From positions 1 to 56,446 of the IMG/VR virus record IMGVR_UViG_3300042465_007438: 56,446 nt of DNA. One strand, given 5' to 3'. The position numbers and the translations under genes were made by a program. Shown here piece by piece: positions 24,231 to 31,331 of this stretch. Source of the DNA: a virus. The notes under the pieces are model-generated. The model saw nothing but the letters and a program-made list of their open reading frames with translations, was not told where the DNA came from and searched no databases. Position 1 is the first letter of the stretch; the number at the start of each line of letters is the position of its first letter.

Positions 24231-24638
24231 ATGTCTTTCTTATCTAATAACTTAAAATCCCTAGCAGAAATCCGCAGAGATCTAACGGATTTAGCGTGGG
24301 AAACAACTGGAGAAATATGTCCAAAAACTCTTATGGGTGCATGTGCTATATCAGCAAAAATGGTTTATAAATTTTTAAAATCTAATAATATAGATTGTAA
24401 AATTATTCATAATGATGGTCATTTTTGGTGTAGAAGCATGGGTTATACAATAGACTTGACAATTTCACAATTTGAAAGTTCTATTCCCGGGGTTTATATA
24501 GAATCTGAAGAACTTGAAAATAAGTTTGACTTTTATAATAATGCTATTGTCTTAGAAGGAGACTTGACTCAAGAGTATTTGGAATCAATCCGTTGGCCAG
24601 AGTATCAATCTCCTTTTACTTATTATAACGAAGAGTAA
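24231..24638 (+). CDS. Putative papain/transglutaminase-like cysteine protein
   Basis: 135 aa. Cys in LMGACAISAKMVYKFLK, His in NDGHFWCRS and Asp in YTIDLTISQF give a Cys-His-Asp order as in transglutaminase-like and papain-like folds; the Cys begins a helix, as in that fold, and DLT-x-SQF is a common end of the family in bacteria. It may be a peptidase, deamidase or amidase acting on a host protein. Catalysis is inferred from motif order only. Confidence 0.55.
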   Translation: MSFLSNNLKSLAEIRRDLTDLAWETTGEICPKTLMGACAISAKMVYKFLKSNNIDCKIIHNDGHFWCRSMGYTIDLTISQFESSIPGVYIESEELENKFDFYNNAIVLEGDLTQEYLESIRWPEYQSPFTYYNEE

Positions 24639-24641
24639 ACA

Positions 24642-24869
24642 ATGAATAAAATCAAATACCCTTGGAAAAAAGCACCAGATGAAGCAAATTTTGCAGCAAC
24701 TAATAGTGACGGAATTGCTTTCTGGTTTGAAAAAAAACCTTCATTAGAACCTTTAAGATGGGCTCATATGTACAATGATAAATTAGCATATGTACCACAT
24801 AGTCCTAAAATAAAGGGTAAAATGACAACCAAAAATTGGGAAGATTCATTACAAAAGCGTCCTGAATAA
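24642..24869 (+). CDS. Tandem small paralogue A
   Basis: 75 aa: KYPWKKAPDEANFAATNSDG, then AFWFEKKPSLEPLRW and an end NWEDSLQKRP. One of three adjacent homologues sharing a Trp/Ala-x-D/N-x-x-G-x...(F/W)-x-x-KP core. Compact beta-type protein; function unknown. Confidence 0.6.
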   Translation: MNKIKYPWKKAPDEANFAATNSDGIAFWFEKKPSLEPLRWAHMYNDKLAYVPHSPKIKGKMTTKNWEDSLQKRPE

Positions 24870-25111
24870 TGGAAAAACAAGAAATAAATTACCCGTGGCA
24901 CAAAGCGCCCGATTGGGCGCAATGGGCCGCTATTGATCAAAATGGTGAAGCTTATTGGCTTGGAAAAAAGCCGTATTTAGGGATTAGAACATGGCAATGC
25001 AGTAACTATTCTCAATATTTTGATTGCGCTATTCCCAAAGACTTTAATTGGAAAAAATCACTACAAAAAAGACCCGATGGAAGTCTTAATCAAACCCCAG
25101 AAGTGGGTTAA
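24869..25111 (+). CDS. Tandem small paralogue B
   Basis: 80 aa: YPWHKAPDWAQWAAIDQNGE, then AYWLGKKPYLGIRTWQC and WKKSLQKRPDG. Its ATG overlaps the previous stop by one base. It contains a GCGCCC/GGGCGC hairpin at 24903-24918. Same family as its neighbours. Confidence 0.6.
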   Translation: MEKQEINYPWHKAPDWAQWAAIDQNGEAYWLGKKPYLGIRTWQCSNYSQYFDCAIPKDFNWKKSLQKRPDGSLNQTPEVG

Positions 25112-25319
25112 ATGGATAGCAATAGACGGGGACGGCGAAATATTTGGTTTTGAAGAAAAACCGTATGCCGTCCCCAGTCTAAAAAGCTGGTGGGGGTTTA
25201 AACGAAGAATGTTTCTGGGAGTCGATAGAACTACTGACTGGAAAGAACATTGGGAAACCTCTTTAAAAGAATATCAAATTTACTTAACTAAACTCTACTA
25301 TGAAAGGAGTATGGATTGA
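25077..25319 (+). CDS. Tandem small paralogue C
   Basis: 80 aa from ATG 25077 (MEVLIKPQKWVKWIAIDGDG), then FGFEEKPYAVPSLKSWWG and a longer end with HWETSLKEYQ. It overlaps paralogue B by 35 bases; an upstream ATG at 25020 would only lengthen the overlap. The most diverged of the three. Confidence 0.6.
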   Translation: MEVLIKPQKWVKWIAIDGDGEIFGFEEKPYAVPSLKSWWGFKRRMFLGVDRTTDWKEHWETSLKEYQIYLTKLYYERSMD

Positions 25320-25692
25320 ATCTCTCACAATGCAAGAGATTAAAAAAAAGTATCCTGATCTTAATGCTCAAGAATACCAATGTCAGATGCACCATCTAAA
25401 AATTAAAAAGATCGGCAGTCCTGTAGAAATTGAGGAAACAAAACAACACCAAAAAAAATGGTTTTACAAAGTGAAAGGTAAATGGTTTGATGAAACGCAA
25501 GTTTGTCCAGTCATTGATCCGGTCATAGAACTCTTAAACCAAATGCCTGAAAAGTTCAAAACGGTAGAATTTGTAAAAGCGGCTGAAGTGCAATACAAGA
25601 TGAAGCTAAATACGGTAGTATTACACCTTCAGCAGGCGAGAAAAAACAAACTAATCACAAACTATAAGTTTACATGGCAAAAATTATCTTAA
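25300..25692 (+). CDS. Hypothetical protein with helix-turn-helix-like ends
   Basis: 130 aa. N-terminus SLTMQEIKKKYPDLNAQEYQ resembles a small DNA-binding helix pair; C-terminal FVKAAEVQYKMKLNTVVLHL may be a second. The middle is basic. Overlaps the genes on both sides by about 20 bases. Possible DNA-binding protein. Confidence 0.5.
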   Translation: MKGVWIESLTMQEIKKKYPDLNAQEYQCQMHHLKIKKIGSPVEIEETKQHQKKWFYKVKGKWFDETQVCPVIDPVIELLNQMPEKFKTVEFVKAAEVQYKMKLNTVVLHLQQARKNKLITNYKFTWQKLS

Positions 25693-26057
25693 GTCTTTTT
25701 TTATTAATCCCGTGGACTTTACAGTCTCAGAAAATTTTCTTTGCTGATAAAAATCAAACAATAGAGTTTGAGTTAGATAGCATCAATATGATTTCACACT
25801 TCAACTACAATACAAGTAGGTTAGACACCATTCTTTCGTACTATGGTAATCCTAAAATGGATATTGTATGCGATGAAAAAGTAGAGAAATTTCTCTTTGC
25901 TTGTTATACAATCGATTTAAACGTCGAAGATGACTGGAGAGAACTCTTTTACTATTGCGGAATTGATTGGCAAAAACATCGTCGGTTTATTCCCAGTATT
26001 TTACTTCGAATAAATCCACGCTTAAGTGAATCAGACATTTTAAATATCTATCGGTAA
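25674..26057 (+). CDS. Exported hypothetical protein
   Basis: 127 aa with a signal peptide (MAKIILSLFLLIPWTLQSQK, likely cut after QSQ). The mature part is acidic, with three Cys (CDEKVEKFLFACY; YYCGIDW). Secreted to the periplasm by pattern; role unknown. The start overlaps the previous gene by 19 bases. Confidence 0.6.
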   Translation: MAKIILSLFLLIPWTLQSQKIFFADKNQTIEFELDSINMISHFNYNTSRLDTILSYYGNPKMDIVCDEKVEKFLFACYTIDLNVEDDWRELFYYCGIDWQKHRRFIPSILLRINPRLSESDILNIYR

Positions 26058-26222
26058 ATGTACATTGGAAAAAACTTAAAAATTGCAATTATAGTAATTG
26101 CAGGAATTTGTTTCCTTGACTACCTTTTAAACAGTGAGTTTTTCAGTATTTTAGAATACATAAAAACTTTCTCGTTTATCTCTCTTATTTTTTTATCGGG
26201 GTATCTTACTCCAAAACGTTAA
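26058..26222 (+). CDS. 54-aa membrane protein, possible holin
   Basis: Directly after the previous stop (TAAATG). It has two membrane helices: LKIAIIVIAGICFLDYLL and TFSFISLIFLSGYLT. Its size and topology are those of small holins, and lysis-type genes lie 3 kb upstream, but no sequence family is recognised. Confidence 0.5.
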   Translation: MYIGKNLKIAIIVIAGICFLDYLLNSEFFSILEYIKTFSFISLIFLSGYLTPKR

Positions 26223-26223
26223 C

Positions 26224-26472
26224 ATGGACTGGGACTTATTTGAATTATTTAAAAAAAAAAATTTTGTACAAACAAATGAAGGATTTATTTTCCGAATAGA
26301 AGACAACATTGGGGAGACGTACAGTCTCTCGAAAGGCAGATTTACAATAGAAAAAAATAAATTAGAATGGGTGCCGGGGTCACACGACCCTGTTATCCTC
26401 TCTAAGAAAAACATTCAGAAATTTTTAACAGATAAAGAAGCAGAAGAATTGCTTCAGAAAAAGACTCGGTAA
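26224..26472 (+). CDS. Small hypothetical protein
   Basis: 82 aa, two bases after the previous stop. Beta-rich middle (GFIFRIEDNIGETYSL), basic helical C-terminus. Contains hairpins GAGAC/GTCTC and GGGTC/GACCC. Unknown role. Confidence 0.55.
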   Translation: MDWDLFELFKKKNFVQTNEGFIFRIEDNIGETYSLSKGRFTIEKNKLEWVPGSHDPVILSKKNIQKFLTDKEAEELLQKKTR

Positions 26473-26509
26473 TTTCTTTTATTTCTTAATTTCTTAATTT
26501 TGTTTTTTT

Positions 26510-26983
26510 ATGCAAATGCATTCTTTTCTAAAAGTAACTGCTATTTCTAACCGTACGGCCTCCAATGGTCGTAAGTACCAAACAGTAAGTTTTAGCCCAA
26601 TCAAATATTTTGGGGATCAACAAATAATTTCCCAAGAAGTAAGAACCCGTAATATCTGGGACAAGGCTACCCTTGAAAACGGAGACATTATCAAGGCAGA
26701 TGGATTCTTTAACAAGTTGAATGTAGGTCAACTGGTCGAAGGAGAAATCATGTCTTTTAACACAACTCCGTACACCATTGGAGATAATGAAGTAAACACC
26801 TGGACAGGTGTAATCTTCAAAGGCGAAAATGGACTAAAAGTTGCTAACCAGCAGCTGAAGAGCAAGAACGCTCATGTGGTAGAAAACAACACTGTAAATC
26901 AACTTACCAGTGTGTTTACCCAAGCGGCTGTTCAAACTCCTGCTGTAGCCATCAGCATTCCGGTAGACGATATTCCGTTCTAA
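26510..26983 (+). CDS. ssb: Single-stranded DNA-binding protein (SSB-like)
   Basis: 157 aa. N-terminal OB-fold pattern (SFLKVTAISNRTASNGRKYQ, TVSFSPIKYF) and a flexible N/Q/T/V-rich linker that ends exactly DDIPF, the acidic tip by which bacterial SSBs recruit partners. Protects single strands during replication and recombination. The ATG could be 26510 or 26516. It has its own strong terminator, as expected of an abundant protein. Confidence 0.8.
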   Translation: MQMHSFLKVTAISNRTASNGRKYQTVSFSPIKYFGDQQIISQEVRTRNIWDKATLENGDIIKADGFFNKLNVGQLVEGEIMSFNTTPYTIGDNEVNTWTGVIFKGENGLKVANQQLKSKNAHVVENNTVNQLTSVFTQAAVQTPAVAISIPVDDIPF

Positions 26984-26996
26984 TTTTAATTACACC

Positions 26997-27031
26997 TACC
27001 CTGTCTGTAGCAATACAGACAGGGTACTTTT
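26997..27031 (+). terminator. Rho-independent terminator after SSB
   Basis: TACCCTGTCTGTA (26997-27009) pairs perfectly with its complement at 27014-27026 around loop GCAA, followed by a T-run. Confidence 0.88.
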
Positions 27032-27052
27032 TACTTGTACAATTTTTTACTT

Positions 27053-27265
27053 ATGGAAGCACTACCAGACTTTCTTATTGAGCTCATTAATGAGCAACAA
27101 TACATTAAAAATAAAATAGTTAAACTCAAGGCTTTTATTGCCTCACCCGAATTTGAAGAAATCCCATATACTACAAGGGATCTCTTGAACATTCAGTTGG
27201 AAGCAATGAATAAATACAATGAAGCCCTGTTAGGGCGATTAGAACAAATAAATATCGAAATCTAA
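27053..27265 (+). CDS. Small helical protein
   Basis: 70 aa from ATG 27053 (MEALPDFLIELINEQQYIKN). Helical hairpin pattern with SPEFEEIPYTTRDLLNIQLEAMNK in the middle; similar short coiled proteins are common in phages without known function. Confidence 0.6.
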   Translation: MEALPDFLIELINEQQYIKNKIVKLKAFIASPEFEEIPYTTRDLLNIQLEAMNKYNEALLGRLEQINIEI

Positions 27266-27295
27266 CTTTTTTTCATTACATTAAATACTTTTTAA

Positions 27296-27760
27296 ATGCA
27301 ACACGAACAAATTTATGTACTCGCTTCTCTTCTTCTGGGCCAAAAGAAAGGCTACGAAGATCTTGTAACCTTTGTTACCGACGAAGATACATTCAGTTCT
27401 ACGCTGGATGAACTTCACAATGCAGGTTACATTAACGGATGCAACCTTCTTCCTAAGGGATACAATGCCATTCAAACCAGCCCGGGCAATCTCTCAACTA
27501 AACAGATGGGGATCCGAATTAACGTTTATCTTAACTATCTGGCCAACAAAGGAGACTTTACAAGCTTTCTTTGCTTGTCTGAAGATCTTCAGCGTAAGAT
27601 CGCGGAAGTTCTTATACACAATCTGGCACGACTGGAAGATCAGAATCGGTATTCTTTGCTGGAAGAGTTTCACGAAACTGCTCCGGTAGAAGAAATCCCA
27701 ACTGTAGAAGCGCCGGTCGAAATGATCGATCTTCGCAAGAAATCTAAAAAGAACGCTTAG
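27296..27760 (+). CDS. Hypothetical protein
   Basis: 154 aa, helical, with winged-helix-like features in residues 1-70 (QIYVLASLLLGQKKGYEDLV; DELHNAGYINGCNLLPKGYN) and a basic C-terminus DLRKKSKKNA. It may bind DNA. Codon use is richer in GC than the genes after 27.9 kb. Followed by a strong terminator. Confidence 0.55.
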   Translation: MQHEQIYVLASLLLGQKKGYEDLVTFVTDEDTFSSTLDELHNAGYINGCNLLPKGYNAIQTSPGNLSTKQMGIRINVYLNYLANKGDFTSFLCLSEDLQRKIAEVLIHNLARLEDQNRYSLLEEFHETAPVEEIPTVEAPVEMIDLRKKSKKNA

Positions 27761-27767
27761 TTAAATA

Positions 27768-27805
27768 AGGGGTAGCGAAGTAATTTCGTTACCCCTACTT
27801 TTTTC
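27768..27805 (+). terminator. Rho-independent terminator
   Basis: AGGGGTAGCGAA (27768-27779) pairs with TTCGTTACCCCT (27785-27796), one wobble, then a T-run. Separates the SSB region from the glycosyltransferase cassette. Confidence 0.85.
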
Positions 27806-27825
27806 ACTATGCACGAAATATTTCA

Positions 27826-27833
27826 TATCTTTG
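27826..27833 (+). promoter_or_regulatory. Candidate Bacteroidota promoter -7 box
   Basis: TATCTTTG matches TAnnTTTG. A T-rich stretch, not a clean TTG, lies at the -33 position. It starts a 46-base leader for the glycosyltransferase genes. Confidence 0.4.
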
Positions 27834-27878
27834 GCCTTTGTGGCGAACCACATATAAACTTCATAAATTTAATAGATT

Positions 27879-28589
27879 ATGACACCTTTGCTAGATGTAT
27901 ATACAGTTACTTGGAACGAACAAATATTTTTACACGATTTTATAAAGTTCTACAAAAACAGATGTGAATGTAATATTATAATTTTAGATAATGATTCAAC
28001 AGATCAAACTGTAGAAATTGCAAAAGACTATGGCTGTGAAGTAAGATCTTTTTCGACAAATAATCAAATGGATGAACATACATTAATTAAAATAAGAAAT
28101 ACTTGTTGGTTAGATTCCACAGCAAAATTTCGGATTGTATGTGATTCTGATGAATTTGTAGATGTAAATCAAAGTATGTTAGAAAATGCAATTAAAGAAG
28201 AGTGGGACTATTGTATTTGTGAAGGATACGAAATGTTTGGATTTGGAGAAAAATGGGAAGCTCTAGTAAGAGGGATTAGAAGTGTTGGATATTGCAAACC
28301 AGTGTTATTTAAAGATACTATTCACGGGATGAATTTTGCTCCGGGAAGTCATTCAGCAAATCCTACTACTTTAAGGAGAGAAAATCCTTTATTTGTTATA
28401 AATTATCCTAAATTATATCATACTAAATGGAGAGACTATACTTACGGACTTAATAGGCAAAGAATTTTAGCACAAAGAGTATCTTCTAATTCTAAAAATA
28501 ACGGCTGGAATTTTCATTACGGCTTAGATGAATCTATACATAAAGAGTACTTTATGAATGGTTTAAAAAACTCTAAAGTAATCAGATAA
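27879..28589 (+). CDS. Family 2-type glycosyltransferase
   Basis: 236 aa. GT-A fold start: VYTVTWNEQIFLHDFIKFY, IIILDNDSTDQTVEIAKDY, then the metal-binding motif VCDSDEFVDV near residues 88-97. It would transfer a sugar from a nucleotide donor; the acceptor is unknown. Very AT-rich compared with upstream genes, which suggests separate acquisition. Its stop overlaps the next ATG. Confidence 0.85.
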   Translation: MTPLLDVYTVTWNEQIFLHDFIKFYKNRCECNIIILDNDSTDQTVEIAKDYGCEVRSFSTNNQMDEHTLIKIRNTCWLDSTAKFRIVCDSDEFVDVNQSMLENAIKEEWDYCICEGYEMFGFGEKWEALVRGIRSVGYCKPVLFKDTIHGMNFAPGSHSANPTTLRRENPLFVINYPKLYHTKWRDYTYGLNRQRILAQRVSSNSKNNGWNFHYGLDESIHKEYFMNGLKNSKVIR

Positions 28590-29437
28590 TGATATATCAC
28601 GAGTTATTTGGGCAGCATTTAAGATTAGGTAATTTTGCTTTTAAAATAGCTTGGAGTGTAAGGATGAAGCATATACATAATCTGGATACAGTTTACCCCG
28701 ATTATTACTTGTGGAAGTATTTAGAAACTTCCCCTTTGATTTATAACAGGACACAAGGGGAAATTTTACGACCTATAAACTGGGAGTGGTCTTTACAAGA
28801 ACAGGTGTTACTTGAACAAAGTGTATTAAGTAGAGAACATAGTATTGTAGCATTGAACTACTTTCTACAATCTCAGAATTGGTTTGATTCGTCGAAGAAA
28901 CAAGTAAAGGAATTCTTTACTTTTAAAGAAGAGTATGTAGATCAAGTAAAACAAAAGTATTCGTATATTTTTGATAAAGAGAGGCCTATAGCAATAGGAC
29001 TTCGATTAGGGGATTTTATCGGTCATGGAGACTTTTATCAAATTCCTTATAACTGGTATACTAAAACTCTTGAGGAAAATTTCCCTTATTGGAAAGAACG
29101 TCCAGTAGTTGTTTTTTCTGACGATATAGATAAGGCAAAAACTATATTTGCAGAATATCCTTTCTACTATCCGGATCCTAATAATACGCACACTCACTCT
29201 GAAAATTTCAAACATTACCATTCAGAGAAGGCTGCTGAGCAATTTGTATTAGGTACTTTAATAGATGATTGGATTATAGGAAATTCAACATTTAGCTGGT
29301 GGCAGGCATGGTTAGGAAATTATAACTCAGTAGAAGGCCAAGTTTTTCATTCTGGGAAATTATTTTCGCCTACTGGAAATATGAAACATGTAGATATTAC
29401 TCATTACTATCCATTTAAATGGAATTTAATAGAATAA
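28589..29437 (+). CDS. Alpha-1,2-fucosyltransferase-like (GT11) enzyme
   Basis: 282 aa. GT11 marks: an N-terminal GQHLRLGNFAFKIA motif, IAIGLRLGDF (HxRxGD type with His changed to Leu), VVVFSDDIDKA, and the conserved NSTFSWWQAWL near residues 232-242. These enzymes add fucose from GDP-fucose. The His-to-Leu change in the R-x-G-D motif is a departure from most members. Coupled to the preceding glycosyltransferase by a one-base overlap. Confidence 0.8.
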   Translation: MIYHELFGQHLRLGNFAFKIAWSVRMKHIHNLDTVYPDYYLWKYLETSPLIYNRTQGEILRPINWEWSLQEQVLLEQSVLSREHSIVALNYFLQSQNWFDSSKKQVKEFFTFKEEYVDQVKQKYSYIFDKERPIAIGLRLGDFIGHGDFYQIPYNWYTKTLEENFPYWKERPVVVFSDDIDKAKTIFAEYPFYYPDPNNTHTHSENFKHYHSEKAAEQFVLGTLIDDWIIGNSTFSWWQAWLGNYNSVEGQVFHSGKLFSPTGNMKHVDITHYYPFKWNLIE

Positions 29438-29478
29438 CTTTAAGATTAAAAATCTTACAATACCTATAATTTAGTTAG

Positions 29479-29652
29479 ATGAAAAAGAGACCATTAATTA
29501 AACCTGTTACAACCGTTGATAACTTTTATCACGATACACCGCGTATAGTGATTCATTCGCATATTAACTCTAAAGGTAAAATGCATCTTTCTAAAGAAGA
29601 AGCAGTGTTACTAATTGCAGATTTGTGGGAATTTGTAAATAGTCAAAAATGA
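29479..29652 (+). CDS. Small hypothetical protein
   Basis: 57 aa (MKKRPLIKPVTTVDNFYHDT...), ending in a helix LSKEEAVLLIADLWEFVNSQK. Overlaps the next ATG by four bases (ATGA). A compact single-domain peptide of unknown role. Confidence 0.5.
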   Translation: MKKRPLIKPVTTVDNFYHDTPRIVIHSHINSKGKMHLSKEEAVLLIADLWEFVNSQK

Positions 29653-31331
29653 AAATATTAGCAGTTTATACAGGAGAGGGTAGTAAGTATCATAGGGTAA
29701 AACTACCCCTCTCTTTTTTTAAAGATCACGAAGTCATCTTTACTGATGGACTTGATGAGTTTCTACTAACAGATATAGACATTCTTTGGATTCACTGGAA
29801 TTCTAAAGTACAGCCTGTCTACTTGTCTTTGTTTAGAGACAAATACAAGTTCAAAATCATCTTAGATATAGACGACAGTTGGAATGTACCTAATAATCAC
29901 GTCAGTCCAAATGTACAACTAAGCGCCTTGTTTAGTAAAGCCTATGCTGCTGTTGCAGATTGGATAATAGTCTCTAACCCGAAACTAATCCCTGAAGTAT
30001 CAAAAATCAATCTTAACATATCAGTTGTACCTAATCATATACCTTATGGATATGATCAGTTTAAACTGGTTACTGAATCCAAAGAAGACTTTATGAACAG
30101 AAGAATCAAAGTGGGATTCTTTGGAGGCCACAATCACTACAATGATTGGATGGAGATACAAGGTCAGATAAATACCTTAGTCAAGAATCCTCTGTTCAAA
30201 GAGCAAGCCGACTTTTACCTATGTGGATATTCTTCAACTAATGCGTGGTGGAATAAGTTAAAAGACAAGTTTCCTTATGCCAAACTTATACAAGGTAGTA
30301 AAGTCGAAGACTATATGCCTGTATACGATTTAGACATTAGTTTGTGTCCACTGGAAGACAATCACTTTAACAGGTGTAAATCAGATTTGAAAATTCTGGA
30401 AGCTGCTGCACGTAAATCTATATGCGTAGTAGATCCTATCTATAAAGAGTTGAGTATTCATGCCGATTCTCATTTTGTTGTAAAAAATGAAAAAGACTGG
30501 CATAGAATTCCACTTGATCTTATATCAGACAAGGAAAGACTCTACAATCTAAAAGAAAACTCCAGCAAACTATTGCTGCAAACAGAACATATAAACTCCA
30601 ACTACTCATCGAATCCTTATATAGAGATGGCAGTAAAACCTAGGATGAGATTGATGAGTCAAGACCCATACAGGTTTAGTGACTATTCAATCTGGTCTGT
30701 AAGTTACAAATCAGAGCAGATTTGCGAGTATACTCCATACTTGAATCAGATTAAAACAGTAGAAGAAAAATCTTACTTATTCGAGTATAATCCTATTCTT
30801 AAACTTATACCTAATGCAACAGGTAAGTACGTAGGGTGCTTCAGTTGGAAGTTTAATCAAAAGACAGGAATTACCAAGTATGAACTTGAAAGAGTACTAG
30901 AGCAGACAGACACTGATGTAATATCTTTCTGCTTTAAGATTCCTAAATACCTTCAAGTTTCAGAGTTGCATCACCCCGGATTCAAAGAACGATTTACTCT
31001 GTTATGTAAAGAACTTGGGTTGCCCTGTAAAGAACCTCAGGTTACAGTATATTCAAACTTCTTTGTGGCTAAGCCAGAAGTATACAGGGAATATTTATCG
31101 TTGCTTACAGAGGCAATCAGGCTGCTTGAGTACGAAAAGTATAAAGCTTTTGCAGACGCTAACTATAGATCAGGCCTAGATTCTGAAACTTTGTATGAAC
31201 ATACAGGTCTTAAGCATTATACATGGCATACTTTTCTACTAGAAAGGTTAATGTCTGTATGGATAGAGAATAAGAAATTAAAAGTAAAAGTATATACCAA
31301 TGACTTACTTCGTAGGAAAACACAATTATGA
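29649..31331 (+). CDS. Two-domain glycosyltransferase (GT-B type plus C-terminal module)
   Basis: 560 aa. Residues 1-320 look like a GT-B enzyme: MKILAVYTGEGSKYHRVKLP, IILDIDDSW, a GGH-type loop, and HFNRCKSDLKILEAAA near 238-253, the E-x7-E donor-site region. Residues 340-555 form a second module ending in ...LKHYTWHTFLLERLMSVWI, typical of capsular-type sugar transferases such as DUF4422. It may modify a phage structure or host glycan. Overlaps Pol A by 32 bases. Confidence 0.75.
   Translation: MKILAVYTGEGSKYHRVKLPLSFFKDHEVIFTDGLDEFLLTDIDILWIHWNSKVQPVYLSLFRDKYKFKIILDIDDSWNVPNNHVSPNVQLSALFSKAYAAVADWIIVSNPKLIPEVSKINLNISVVPNHIPYGYDQFKLVTESKEDFMNRRIKVGFFGGHNHYNDWMEIQGQINTLVKNPLFKEQADFYLCGYSSTNAWWNKLKDKFPYAKLIQGSKVEDYMPVYDLDISLCPLEDNHFNRCKSDLKILEAAARKSICVVDPIYKELSIHADSHFVVKNEKDWHRIPLDLISDKERLYNLKENSSKLLLQTEHINSNYSSNPYIEMAVKPRMRLMSQDPYRFSDYSIWSVSYKSEQICEYTPYLNQIKTVEEKSYLFEYNPILKLIPNATGKYVGCFSWKFNQKTGITKYELERVLEQTDTDVISFCFKIPKYLQVSELHHPGFKERFTLLCKELGLPCKEPQVTVYSNFFVAKPEVYREYLSLLTEAIRLLEYEKYKAFADANYRSGLDSETLYEHTGLKHYTWHTFLLERLMSVWIENKKLKVKVYTNDLLRRKTQL

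Noticed and set aside
26495-26502. TAATTTTG as a promoter for the SSB gene
   Set aside because: It would leave almost no leader before the ATG at 26510 and has no -33 partner.
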